A stretch of 38,368 bases of DNA, taken from contig JAAFJW010000013.1 of assembly GCA_013298995.1 (NCBI GenBank), positions 1 to 38,368 of the forward strand. The letters run 5' to 3'. Below are positions 1-7,628 of the stretch, piece after piece. The stretch's first letter is position 1. Each line of letters opens with the position of its first letter. The stretch comes from Sphingobacteriales bacterium. Its GTDB lineage: Bacteria; Bacteroidota; Bacteroidia; Sphingobacteriales; Sphingobacteriaceae. The notes under the pieces were generated by a model. That model did no database searches and was not told where the DNA came from. It was given only the letters and a program-made list of their open reading frames with translations. A program made the translations under genes and the position numbers.

Positions 1-316
1 CTCCCATCCCAACCAAAACATAATCTTTTAAGGTACAACCGTGTACCAAAGCCCTATGACCAATGTTTACATAATTACCAATATTAGTAGCTGCTTTTTT
101 GTAAGTGGCGTGTATAATGGCTCCGTCTTGTATATTGGTGTGGTGTCCAATCTTAATATAATTTACATCGCCACGTATAACGGCGGTAAACCATACCGAG
201 CATTTATCGCCCATAGTAACATCGCCTACTAGGGTGGCATTATCGGCTATAAAACAATCTCTTCCCCAGTTGGGGTATTTACCTTCAACAGGCAGTATCA
301 GTGGGTTTTGGTTCAT
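1..316 (-). CDS. Gamma-carbonic anhydrase-like hexapeptide-repeat protein (partial)
   Basis: The gene runs off the left edge, so only the first 105 residues are present. They begin MNQNPLILPVEGKYPNWG and form a left-handed beta-helix of hexapeptide repeats (for example ADNATLVGDVTMGD and GRDCFIADNA). His69 (AIIHAT), His87 and His92 (IGHRALVHG) match the three zinc-binding histidines of gamma-carbonic anhydrases, as in the YrdA/PaaY group. The family is a trimeric cytoplasmic enzyme or acyltransferase relative; whether this member hydrates CO2 cannot be told. The ATG directly abuts the nadB stop codon (TAGATG), so the two genes are almost certainly co-transcribed and translationally coupled. 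Assignment to the family is firm; the substrate is open. Confidence 0.85.
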   Translation of the reverse strand, partial: MNQNPLILPVEGKYPNWGRDCFIADNATLVGDVTMGDKCSVWFTAVIRGDVNYIKIGHHTNIQDGAIIHATYKKAATNIGNYVNIGHRALVHGCTLKDYVLVGMG

Positions 317-1909
317 CTATAAAATGGTATCGTTTAAATTGGCATCGTGGTTGGGGTAATCGGTAGTGTAATGCAGGCCTCGACTTTCTTTGCGCAACAT
401 GGCCGATTTTATCACAATATAAGAAACCTGTATTAAGTTACGCAACTCGCACAACTTTACCGATAGTTTGGTTTTCTTATAAAATTCCTCTGTTTCTTCG
501 TACAATAATCCAAGCCGACGCATTGCCCTATCTAACCTAAAATCGCTACGTACAATCCCCACGTAATCGCTCATCATTTTCTGCATTTCTCGCACATTGT
601 GCGTTACCAAAATATCTTCGTTAGATAAACTGGTATTGGTATCATTCCAATCGGGAATATTTTGTGGGATGTTGAAAGTATTAAAAATTTCTTTTGTGGT
701 AAGATAAATGCGGTGTGCGTAAACCAATGCTTCTAATAAAGAGTTAGATGCTAAACGGTTAGCTCCGTGTAAACCAGTTGAAGTAACTTCGCCGCAGGCA
801 AATAAACGGTTAATAGATGTTTGCCCGTTGGTATCAACCATTACGCCACCGCACATATAATGGCAAGCTGGGGTTACGGGTATTCTATCCTTTGTCATAT
901 CTAAACCTATGGATAAACATTTGGCGTATATGTTTGGGAAATGGGTTAAAATATCTTCCTTTTTACGATGCGTAATATCTAAATACACAAAATCATCGCC
1001 CGATTTTTTCATCTCATTATCTATTGCCCTGGCTACAATATCTCGGGGCGCAAGCGAGCCTCGTTCGTCATACTCGTACATAAACTCAACGCCATCTTTA
1101 CGTTTTAGTACGCCACCAAATCCTCGTACGGCTTCGGATATTAAAAAAGATGGATATTCGCCCGGGTTGTACAATGCCGTGGGGTGAAACTGTATAAATT
1201 CCATATTGCGCACCTTGGCTTTTGCCCTATAAGCCATAGCAATACCATCGCCAGTGGCAATAGTTGGGTTGGTGGTTGATGCATAAATATGCCCAGCACC
1301 ACCAGCAGCCATTAATGTAATTTTAGAAAGTATTTTTTCTATTTTTCCGTTGGCTGTATTTAAAGCGTAAATGCCGTAACACTCAATATCGTCCGATTTT
1401 TTATTTACAAAACCACCAATATGGTGTTGGGTAATTAAATCAACAGCAAAATAGTGGGTTAAAATTTCGATGTTAGGGTTTTCATGAATTTCTTGTAATA
1501 AACTACGCTCAATCTCAAAACCTGTAATATCTTTGTAATGCAAAACACGGTGTTCGCTATGGCCGCCTTCTTTTGCTAAATCGTAAATGCCCGTTTTAGT
1601 TTTATCAAACTGAGTTCCGTAAGCTATAATTTCGCTTATACGTTCTGGACCTTCACGCACTACTAATTCTACTACATCTTTATTACATAAGCCATCGCCA
1701 GCAATTAAAGTATCCCTAATGTGTTTTTCGAACGAGTCTTCTTGTTTATCCACAACTACGGCAACTCCGCCTTGAGCGTATTTGGTATTACTTTCATCTT
1801 CGTTAGATTTTGTAACTATCAATACTTTACCATGTTTAGCTGCTTTAAGTGCAAAACTTAAACCCGCAATACCCGAACCCACAATTAAGAAATCAACATT
1901 TCTCATCAT
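317..1909 (-). CDS. nadB: L-aspartate oxidase
   Basis: This FAD enzyme oxidises L-aspartate to iminoaspartate, the first step of de novo NAD synthesis in the cytoplasm. The 530-residue length is normal. The N-terminus has the dinucleotide-binding motif FLIVGSGIAGLS (residues 8-19), followed by KYAQGGVAVV. Further hallmarks are the ATGDGIAMAYRA block, EFIQFHPTAL, the SLAPRDIVARAID substrate-arginine region, CHYMCGGVMVD, and GEVTSTGLHGANRLASNSLL near the C-terminal FAD contacts. The related succinate dehydrogenase flavoprotein is excluded by the NadB-type spacing and by the neighbour nadA. Translation could start at either of two adjacent ATGs (MMRN). nadA is divergent across about 400 bp, so the two pathway genes may share control. 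No nadC lies in the window. Confidence 0.95.
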   Translation of the reverse strand: MMRNVDFLIVGSGIAGLSFALKAAKHGKVLIVTKSNEDESNTKYAQGGVAVVVDKQEDSFEKHIRDTLIAGDGLCNKDVVELVVREGPERISEIIAYGTQFDKTKTGIYDLAKEGGHSEHRVLHYKDITGFEIERSLLQEIHENPNIEILTHYFAVDLITQHHIGGFVNKKSDDIECYGIYALNTANGKIEKILSKITLMAAGGAGHIYASTTNPTIATGDGIAMAYRAKAKVRNMEFIQFHPTALYNPGEYPSFLISEAVRGFGGVLKRKDGVEFMYEYDERGSLAPRDIVARAIDNEMKKSGDDFVYLDITHRKKEDILTHFPNIYAKCLSIGLDMTKDRIPVTPACHYMCGGVMVDTNGQTSINRLFACGEVTSTGLHGANRLASNSLLEALVYAHRIYLTTKEIFNTFNIPQNIPDWNDTNTSLSNEDILVTHNVREMQKMMSDYVGIVRSDFRLDRAMRRLGLLYEETEEFYKKTKLSVKLCELRNLIQVSYIVIKSAMLRKESRGLHYTTDYPNHDANLNDTIL

Positions 1910-2315
1910 AATTTTTAGCTTATTATAAAAGGTGTGTATAAATGTTTATAAACCGTGTAAAGATGTTAATTTTGTGTAAGAAAATATTTAATAACTGGTA
2001 AAAGATGTTGGTTTGGCTATTATTTATTTAAACACCTATATATTTTTAAGGTTTTTACTAGTACAATTTTTAACTTTATTAACTTTTTGGGTGAGATGAT
2101 TTGATAACAGTAAAAATATTAAAATAAAATAGCTAAAAATATTTAAAGCTGAAAATGAGTATTTTGATATTAAGTTAATGTTAATAACTTGTTAGTTTAA
2201 TATTAAAAATTAAAAATTACTATATAAGCACTTAAACTTTTACACCAAACTAACACCTTAATAAACAATAAAGAATTTATATATATAATTATAGTTATTA
2301 TTAAATAGTGGATAA
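1910..2315. other. nadB-nadA divergent intergenic region
   Basis: This very AT-rich gap has no credible coding frame. It must hold the promoters of nadB and nadA, but I found no exact TAnnTTTG element for either. An interrupted palindrome AAGTTA-N7-TAACTT at 2172-2190 is the most regular structure and could be an operator. That is inference only; short inverted repeats are common in DNA this AT-rich. Confidence 0.4.
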
Positions 2316-3308
2316 ATGAATAGTTTTGAAGAAATAAATTTGAAGGGTTTTATTGATGAACCCATTGCCGCCGACTTAGATATTGTTGCCGAAATAAATA
2401 AATTAAAGAAAGAAAAAAATGCTGTTATACTTGCCCATTACTACCAAGAACCCGATATACAAGATATTGCCGATTATATTGGCGATAGCCTTGGTTTATC
2501 GCAAGAGGCAGCCAAAACCAATGCCGATATTATTGTATTTGCAGGCGTACATTTTATGGCCGAAACCGCTAAAATACTTTCGCCCAATAAACGTGTTTTA
2601 TTACCCGATAGCAAAGCTGGTTGCTCGCTATCAGATAGTTGCCCAGCACATTTATTTAAAATATTTAAAGCCAAATACCCCGACCATTTGGTTATTACCT
2701 ACGTAAATTGTACCGCCGAATTAAAGGCTTTGAGCGATATTGTATGCACAAGTAGCAATGCAGTACAAATTGTAAATAGCTTGCCAGCCAATCAAAAAAT
2801 AATATTTGGCCCCGATAAAAATCTGGGTGCTTATGTAATTAAGCAAACAGCCCGAGATATGGTTTTATGGAACGGTGCCTGCATGGTACACGAAATATTT
2901 GCCCAGCAAAAAATAGTAAAACTTAAAGAACGCCACCCCGAAGCTAAATTTATTGCCCACCCCGAGTGCGAAGAACCTATTTTGGCTATGGCCGATTATA
3001 TAGGCAGTACCACTGGTTTATTAAACTATAGCATAAATAACCCAGCCACCGAGTTTATAGTTGCCACCGAAACAGGCATTATACACCAAATGGAAAAGGC
3101 TAACCCTAATAAGGTTTTTATACCTGCACCGCCCAATAATTTATGCGCCTGTAACGATTGCCCTCACATGAAACGAAACACGCTAGAAAAGCTTTATTTA
3201 TGTTTAAAAAATGAGTTGCCCGAAATAGAGGTGCCTTTGGATATTATAGAAAAAGCTAGAAAACCGATAGAAAGGATGTTGGATATTTCGGCGAGGTTGG
3301 GGTTGTAG
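2316..3308 (+). CDS. nadA: Quinolinate synthase A
   Basis: NadA condenses iminoaspartate with dihydroxyacetone phosphate to quinolinate, using a [4Fe-4S] cluster with one open iron site. The 330-residue protein has the expected threefold pseudo-symmetric layout. The start of the first domain reads [23 protein letters not shown], and the [15 protein letters not shown] and HPECEEP blocks follow. By analogy with characterised NadA proteins the cluster ligands should be Cys103 (AGCS), Cys189 (GACMVHE) and Cys282 (NDCPHM). It lies divergent from nadB, whose unstable product it uses. Aspartate codons are almost all GAT, unlike the accessory genes that follow from 3522. Identification is secure. Confidence 0.96.
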   Translation: MNSFEEINLKGFIDEPIAADLDIVAEINKLKKEKNAVILAHYYQEPDIQDIADYIGDSLGLSQEAAKTNADIIVFAGVHFMAETAKILSPNKRVLLPDSKAGCSLSDSCPAHLFKIFKAKYPDHLVITYVNCTAELKALSDIVCTSSNAVQIVNSLPANQKIIFGPDKNLGAYVIKQTARDMVLWNGACMVHEIFAQQKIVKLKERHPEAKFIAHPECEEPILAMADYIGSTTGLLNYSINNPATEFIVATETGIIHQMEKANPNKVFIPAPPNNLCACNDCPHMKRNTLEKLYLCLKNELPEIEVPLDIIEKARKPIERMLDISARLGL

Positions 3309-3429
3309 AGTTTGGGCTTAATAAGATACTTAAAAAATGTAACTATTTAGGTTCATTTTTTATGCTAAAATGTTTATTATTAGATTATAATATTATTTTT
3401 ATAGGTAACAAACTTGAGTATATTTGGGA

Positions 3430-3444
3430 GTTAGGCACAATGCA
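3430..3444 (+). repeat. Left end of 15-bp inverted repeat (integron core-site-like)
   Basis: GTTAGGCACAATGCA lies here and its inverse, with one mismatch, lies at 4376-4390. The first seven bases fit the integron core consensus GTTRRRY. In an integron cassette the first bases after the G are complementary to the R'' box of the cassette's own attC, which is what is seen. The repeat could equally be the left terminal repeat of an insertion element carrying the PDDEXK gene. Confidence 0.55.
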
Positions 3445-3521
3445 AACCGACAGCGTTACTAATTTAGCCATTTCGACAAAACCATAAAGAAATATTCGTA
3501 AATTTACCACGTTAAAAAAAT

Positions 3522-4373
3522 ATGGCAAGCGACAAAATGAAAGCAAAATATTTAAACCCATTTACTGACTTCGGATTTAAAAAAATCTTCGGTGAAGAAG
3601 CAAGTAAACCTTTGCTTATTGACTTTTTGAATGCTTTATTGCCAACTGCTAACAAAATAGTTGACCTAACTTTCAAAAACAATGAACAACTTGGACAAAC
3701 CGACCTCGATAGAAAGGCCATTTATGACATTTATTGCGAGAATGAAAAAGGAGAAAAATTTATTGTAGAATTACAAAAAGCGAAACAAAATTATTTTAAA
3801 GAAAGAACCATTTACTACTCGACTTTTCCAATTAGAGAACAAGCTGAAAAAGGAGAATGGAATTACAACTTAAAATCTGTTTATTGCATTGGAATTTTGG
3901 ACTTTACTTTTGACGATTACGAAACAGAGTCAGAAAAAAGTGAAGTTGTTCATACTATCAAACTAAAAAATCAAAACGGTAAAACATTTTACGACAAATT
4001 GACTTTCATTTATCTTGAAATGCCAAACTTCGAGCGAACAGAAACTGAACTTGAAACTCGTTTAGACAAATGGCTTTATTTCATTAAACATTTAGAAGAC
4101 TTTCAAACAATTCCGACCATTATTGCTGACGATGTTTTTAATCAAGCATTTGAGAAAGCAGAACTTGCCAAGTTTGGACAAACTGAACTTGCCAATTATG
4201 AAAACAGTTTAAAAATTTACAGAGACTTGAAAGGTGTTATTGACACAGCTTTTGACGAAGGAAAACTCGAAGGAAAACTTGAAACTGCAAAATCATTCAA
4301 AAAATTAGGAGTTCCAATTGAGACAATAATTGAAGCAACAGGACTAACAAAAGAAGAAATAGAACGCTTATAG
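3522..4373 (+). CDS. Rpn-type PD-(D/E)XK nuclease family transposase
   Basis: The protein (283 residues) belongs to the PDDEXK_2 / Rpn group, which includes recombination-promoting nucleases and putative transposases. The N-terminus YLNPFTDFGFKKIFGEE is the family signature. The nuclease core follows, with YDIYCEN (Asp69), VELQ (Glu83-x-Gln85, the variant of the E-x-K pair) and RTIYYST. The C-terminus has the usual short charged helix repeats (DEGKLEGKLETAKSFKKLG) and ends in a helix-turn-helix-like ETIIEATGLTKEEIERL. It is enclosed by a 15-bp inverted repeat at 3430-3444 and 4376-4390. Aspartate is written GAC in about five of every six cases, against roughly one in nine in nadA, which supports transfer from another genome. 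Family call firm; real mobility unproven. Confidence 0.88.
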   Translation: MASDKMKAKYLNPFTDFGFKKIFGEEASKPLLIDFLNALLPTANKIVDLTFKNNEQLGQTDLDRKAIYDIYCENEKGEKFIVELQKAKQNYFKERTIYYSTFPIREQAEKGEWNYNLKSVYCIGILDFTFDDYETESEKSEVVHTIKLKNQNGKTFYDKLTFIYLEMPNFERTETELETRLDKWLYFIKHLEDFQTIPTIIADDVFNQAFEKAELAKFGQTELANYENSLKIYRDLKGVIDTAFDEGKLEGKLETAKSFKKLGVPIETIIEATGLTKEEIERL

Positions 4374-4375
4374 AA

Positions 4376-4390
4376 TGCACTGTGCCTAAC
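4376..4390 (-). repeat. Right end of 15-bp inverted repeat (R''-like box)
   Basis: TGCACTGTGCCTAAC is the inverse of 3430-3444 with one mismatch in 15. Its last seven bases, GCCTAAC, fit RYYYAAC, the R'' consensus of integron attC sites, and the attC-like hairpin begins directly after it. It starts 3 bp after the transposase gene's stop codon. Confidence 0.55.
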
Positions 4391-4501
4391 AGTGGTTTTG
4401 CAAAAAAGCGGCTTTAGTGCTAAATTGAATATTCGGAATTTTAATAAACATTTGTGGTTTATTGAACATTTGTGCTATTAATTCCGCTTCTTCGCAAAGC
4501 C
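4384..4501. repeat. attC-like imperfect hairpin element A
   Basis: After GCCTAAC, the arm GGTTTTGCAAAAAAGCGG (4394-4411) pairs with CCGCTTCTTCGCAAAGCC (4484-4501), identical in inverse at 15 of 18 positions. A small inner hairpin is formed by AATAAAC and GTTTATT, and CATTTGTG occurs twice in the loop. The layout of core box, long imperfect stem and structured loop resembles an integron attC. The closing GTTRRRY box is missing: downstream DNA to 4640 has only a second TTCGCCAAGCC motif (about 4575) and the weak GAATAGGC. So this is a degenerate attC or another folded repeat. A related element is at 5777-5854. Confidence 0.45.
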
Positions 4502-4642
4502 CCGGGACGCCAAACGGTTTAAGGTAACCAGTAACCTTACAATAATTAACCGACATAACCAACATCCCCATTTTCGCCAAGCCTTGTTTGTTATTCAGAA
4601 TTGTATAACGAATAGGCTAAACAGAATATTTACAACGAAAAT

Positions 4643-5173
4643 ATGAGCAGAAAAGTAATTTTATATATCGCAACAAGTTTAGACGGTTATATTGCTAAAC
4701 CAAATGACGACCTAAGTTTTCTTTCAATAGTAGAACAAGAAGGAGAAGACTACGGCTATGCGGACTTCGTAAAAATGGTGGACGCTGTTATTGTTGGACG
4801 CAAAACTTATGAAAAAGTAATTTCTATGGGTTTTGACTTTCCTCATGCAGACAAAGACGCATACATTATTACAAGAACACCAAAACAAAATGTAGGTTCA
4901 GTAAAGTTTTATACAGGTAACCTCAAAACACTCGTTGATAAACTTAAATCAGAGAATGGAAAAAATATATTTTGTGACGGTGGAGCAGAAATAGTACACG
5001 AACTTTTAAAAGAAAATTTAATTGATGAGTTTATAATTTCTGTTATTCCAATCTTGGTTGGTAACGGGACAAAACTATTTAAAGACGGCAGACCAGAACT
5101 AAAATTGAAATTGGTTTCAACCAAACAGTTTGAAAAAGGATTAACACAACTACATTACAAACGTACAAATTGA
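4643..5173 (+). CDS. Dihydrofolate reductase-like (RibD C-terminal family) protein
   Basis: The product (176 residues) has the fold of the RibD C-terminal / bacterial DHFR-like reductases. The first strand reads KVILYIATSLDGYIA, and the nucleotide-binding region includes AVIVGRKTYEKV, YIITRTPK and IFCDGGAEIVHELL. The C-terminal strands are EFIISVIPILVGNGTKLF. Stand-alone members of this family are common in mobile and accessory DNA, and their substrates are mostly unknown; it should not be read as the housekeeping folA product. About 12 of 14 aspartate codons are GAC, as in the preceding transposase and unlike core genes here. Its TGA stop overlaps the TTG start of the next gene. Confidence 0.87.
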   Translation: MSRKVILYIATSLDGYIAKPNDDLSFLSIVEQEGEDYGYADFVKMVDAVIVGRKTYEKVISMGFDFPHADKDAYIITRTPKQNVGSVKFYTGNLKTLVDKLKSENGKNIFCDGGAEIVHELLKENLIDEFIISVIPILVGNGTKLFKDGRPELKLKLVSTKQFEKGLTQLHYKRTN

Positions 5174-5736
5174 CAGCACAAAAAACACTTAATATAAAAA
5201 CAAGAACTGAATGGAGAAATTGGCTTGAACACAATTTTAACATTGAGAAAGAAATTTGGTTGGTTTATGCTAAAAAATCAACTGGCGAACAACGCATTCA
5301 ATATAATGATGCAGTTGAAGAAGCCCTGTGTTTTGGTTGGATAGACAGTACAAATAAAACGCTTGACAAAGACCACACAATTCAGAGATTTACTCCCAGA
5401 CAAACCAAGAGCAGTTTTTCACAACCCAATAAAGAACGACTTAAATGGTTGCTTGAAAATAATCTAATTCATCAATCATTTCTTAAAACAGTTCAAGAAA
5501 TAATTTCAAAGGAATATGTTTTTCCCATTGATATTTTAGATGAAATAAAAAAAGACAAAACAACTTGGGAAAATTATTTAAAATTTTCAGATCCATATAA
5601 ACGAATACGAATAGCATATATTGACAGCGCAAGAAAACGACCAGAGGAGTTTACCAAACGACTGAATAACTTTATTCAAAAAACAAAGGACAATAAACTT
5701 GTTTCAGGTTTTGGTGGTATTGATAAATATTATTAA
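5170..5736 (+). CDS. YdeI/OmpD-associated (OmdA) family protein
   Basis: This 188-residue protein carries the signature of the YdeI/OmdA family: LEHNFNIEKEIWLVYAKKST, then DAVEEALCFGWIDS (about residues 50-63), RFTPRQTKSSFSQPN, and the C-terminal YIDSARKRPEEFTKRL. Family members are small cytoplasmic proteins linked in some bacteria to resistance to cationic peptides, but the biochemical activity is not settled. The start is a TTG at 5170 that overlaps the previous gene's stop (TTGA), so translation is probably coupled. No better ATG is available upstream in frame. It probably forms a two-gene transcript with the DHFR-like gene. Confidence 0.85.
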   Translation: MTAQKTLNIKTRTEWRNWLEHNFNIEKEIWLVYAKKSTGEQRIQYNDAVEEALCFGWIDSTNKTLDKDHTIQRFTPRQTKSSFSQPNKERLKWLLENNLIHQSFLKTVQEIISKEYVFPIDILDEIKKDKTTWENYLKFSDPYKRIRIAYIDSARKRPEEFTKRLNNFIQKTKDNKLVSGFGGIDKYY

Positions 5737-5776
5737 CAATGACGAACTTTTAAACGACAGAAAAACAACGAACCAC

Positions 5777-5854
5777 TAACAGTGGGGTTATAACAGTGGG
5801 GCTTCGGTGCTTAATAAAACATTTGTACTTCTAAATCACCACCTTCGCCAAGCC
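5777..5854. repeat. attC-like element B with 11-bp tandem repeat
   Basis: TAACAGTGGGG occurs twice, at 5777-5787 and 5791-5801. It is followed by GCTTCGGTGC, AATAAAACATTTGT and CACCTTCGCCAAGCC. The order TAACAGTGG, (C/A)GGTGCT-like, CATTTGT, TTCGCMAAGCC matches element A at 4384-4501 in shortened form, and the ends GGCTT/AAGCC and GGTG/CACC can pair. No clean GTTRRRY closes it. It sits between the YdeI-like and Crp-like genes. Confidence 0.4.
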
Positions 5855-5910
5855 GAAAAACGATGGTATCAAACATAAAAAACGGCAATACCCTAACAAA
5901 CAAAAAAACG

Positions 5911-6489
5911 ATGCAAGACTTATTATTTGACTTTATATCAAAATACATTTCGCTAACAGAAGGCGAGAAGAACGCAATACTTTCTTTAGATATATTCCGC
6001 TCTATTAAAAAAGGGACTATTTTACTCAAAGAAGGTCAAAAATCGCAAGATGAATATTTTGTACTAAAAGGCTGTATTCGGAAATATTACATCATAGATG
6101 GCGAAGAAAAAACTACCGCTTTTTTTACAGAAATGGAGGGTTTAACTCCCCATTGCGCTATAAATAATGCGCCGTCCGATTATTATGTAAGTTGTGTTGA
6201 AGATTGTGTTCTTTTAATTTCAAATGCTGATATGGGAGTAGAAATAAACAGCAAATTTCCAAAGTTTGAAACCATGTGCAGAATATTGTCGGAAGAACTG
6301 TTAGCCAAACAACAAATTAATTTTGACGAGTTTAAAACCTCTTCACCCGAACAGCGGTATTTAAGCTTAATCCAAAAAAGACCAGACCTTATTCAACGTG
6401 TTCCTCAACACCAATTAGCAAGTTTTTTAGGTATCAAACCCCAATCGTTAAGCAGATTAAGAGCAAGAATTGTTGAAAAAAAGAGCTAA
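5911..6489 (+). CDS. Crp/Fnr family transcriptional regulator
   Basis: An N-terminal cyclic-nucleotide-binding-like beta-roll (GTILLKEGQKSQDEYFVLKG) is joined by a long helix to a C-terminal helix-turn-helix (VPQHQLASFLGIKPQSLSRL). The conserved ribose-phosphate-binding signature of true cAMP receptors (GE..RxA) is not evident, so the effector is unknown; many Bacteroidota homologues are of this type. I prefer the ATG at 5911 (MQDLLFDF, 192 residues), because the upstream in-frame extension from 5863 is lysine- and asparagine-rich and unlike the family. A near-perfect palindrome lies 11 bp after the stop, upstream of the next operon, and is a likely binding site. A broken copy of a similar regulator ends at 8820. 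Confidence 0.87.
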   Translation: MQDLLFDFISKYISLTEGEKNAILSLDIFRSIKKGTILLKEGQKSQDEYFVLKGCIRKYYIIDGEEKTTAFFTEMEGLTPHCAINNAPSDYYVSCVEDCVLLISNADMGVEINSKFPKFETMCRILSEELLAKQQINFDEFKTSSPEQRYLSLIQKRPDLIQRVPQHQLASFLGIKPQSLSRLRARIVEKKS

Positions 6490-6499
6490 AACACATTTC

Positions 6500-6513
6500 T
6501 TAACTTAAGTGAA
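6500..6513. promoter_or_regulatory. Putative Crp/Fnr-type operator 1
   Basis: TTAACTTAAGTGAA differs at one position from the perfect palindrome TTAACTTAAGTTAA. It lies just after the Crp/Fnr gene and 37 bp (start to start) before the -7 motif of the next operon. A matching site at 8817-8830 has the same 37-bp spacing to a second promoter. Confidence 0.55.
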
Positions 6514-6536
6514 CGAGTTATAGCAACTCGCCAATC

Positions 6537-6544
6537 TACTTTTG
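6537..6544 (+). promoter_or_regulatory. Putative promoter -7 element for the outer-membrane protein operon
   Basis: TACTTTTG is an exact match to the Bacteroidota -7 consensus TAnnTTTG. It is 28 bp before the ATG at 6572. The palindrome at 6500-6513 would be centred roughly 40 bp upstream of the expected start point, which suits activation by a Crp-type regulator. Confidence 0.55.
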
Positions 6545-6571
6545 CATTATCAACTAACAATAAAAAAAGAT

Positions 6572-7189
6572 ATGCAAAAGAAAATTTTATGCCTCGCCGT
6601 TATTTTAATAACGGCAAGCACCTTACAAGTTAAAGCACAAAACGCTAAACAAGAAAGTACTTACAGAAAATGGTTTGTTGGAAGTTCATTATTTATGTTA
6701 GGAAATTTTTCCAAAGTAAATAACCCTGAATATATACAATTAAATTTTGGATATAGGATAACTCCTAAAGATGTTGTTTCACTTGATTTTAAAAGATCTA
6801 TTTATTCTTTTCCAATAGGGCTCCCTTTTGGGCCATCATTTGATAAACCGGGAGAAAACTATCCGGGCCATGCCCGCATACTTGCGCCTACTGTTGGGTA
6901 CCAGCGTTTTTTATGGAAAGGATTATTTACTTCTGTTCATGCATTAAATGCCTTTGAAAAATACATGGATAAGGATAAAAAAAAGATTGGAAATGGCTAC
7001 ACCTTGTACCTCAATTTCCATTTGGGTTACCAGCTTAAATTTTTTAAAAACCGTTTCTTTTTTGAACCAGCAATTGGTTGTAGCTATTGGCCTGTAAGAA
7101 CCAATGTTCCAGAGTCTTTTAAAGCAGTTGAGAAAAAATGGCCTAACTACTTTATTCAACCTGGGCTTAATTTTGGGTTTAACTTGTAG
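6572..7189 (+). CDS. Putative outer-membrane beta-barrel protein (paralogue 1)
   Basis: I do not recognise a named family. The ATG at 6572 starts a clean signal peptide (MQKKILCLAVILITASTLQVKA, cleaved before Q-N), giving 205 residues; the in-frame ATG at 6542 would add an untypical extension and start at the predicted transcription start. The mature part alternates aromatic and polar residues and ends in Asn-Leu after GLNFGF, as expected of a small beta-barrel with an aromatic-rich last strand. It is clearly a paralogue of the gene at 7629: both share FVGS.LF.LGNF, Q.LGYRIT.KDV.SL, YQR..WKG and PG..FGFN. The pair with the lipoprotein between them probably forms one cell-envelope operon. Confidence 0.7.
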   Translation: MQKKILCLAVILITASTLQVKAQNAKQESTYRKWFVGSSLFMLGNFSKVNNPEYIQLNFGYRITPKDVVSLDFKRSIYSFPIGLPFGPSFDKPGENYPGHARILAPTVGYQRFLWKGLFTSVHALNAFEKYMDKDKKKIGNGYTLYLNFHLGYQLKFFKNRFFFEPAIGCSYWPVRTNVPESFKAVEKKWPNYFIQPGLNFGFNL

Positions 7190-7244
7190 CCATCTCATCG
7201 TAAAATTAACCTAAACCCTTTTACGCTAATACATTAATTAAAAA

Positions 7245-7616
7245 ATGAAAAAAATTTACATTTGCTGTATGTTGTTATTATTCGCAGCATTATTTAGCTC
7301 ATGTGGCATCGGCCACGCATATGTTTTCAACCACAATCAAAACGCCACAGAGGTACATTTAAGCCAAAACAACTTTAAAATAATTGACCAAGTAAGCGGA
7401 AGTTCGGAAACATCTTTTGTATTTGCAATTGGAGGTATGAACAAAACGCAATTGTACGAAAACGCATATTCATCGATGTTGAAGAAAGCCAATTTGCTGA
7501 ATGGTTCCAAAGCTATAATCAACGTGATGACTGAAGAACACTTCAGCGGTTTTTACCCTTTCTATGTAAAAAGAAATATAACTGTTAGTGCCCAAGTAAT
7601 TGAGTTTACGAGGTAA
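7245..7616 (+). CDS. Small lipoprotein (DUF6567-like)
   Basis: A lipoprotein signal peptide (MKKIYICCMLLLFAALFSSC) has its lipobox cysteine at residue 20, so the mature protein of about 104 residues should be membrane-anchored. The body includes LSQNNFKIIDQVSGSS, FAIGGMNKTQLYENAYSSM and the ending FYPFYVKRNITVSAQVIEF. This pattern resembles what I remember of DUF6567 proteins, common in Bacteroidota and of unknown function. It is placed between two paralogous barrel genes, 55 bp after the first and 12 bp before the second, so it is probably expressed and used with them. Confidence 0.7.
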   Translation: MKKIYICCMLLLFAALFSSCGIGHAYVFNHNQNATEVHLSQNNFKIIDQVSGSSETSFVFAIGGMNKTQLYENAYSSMLKKANLLNGSKAIINVMTEEHFSGFYPFYVKRNITVSAQVIEFTR

Positions 7617-7628
7617 GTTTAAAAAAAT

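Noticed and set aside
4386-4580. 64-codon minus-strand ORF over the hairpin element after the transposase gene
   Set aside because: It is the antisense reading of the folded attC-like repeat; composition is unlike a protein family and the DNA is better explained by its stem structure.
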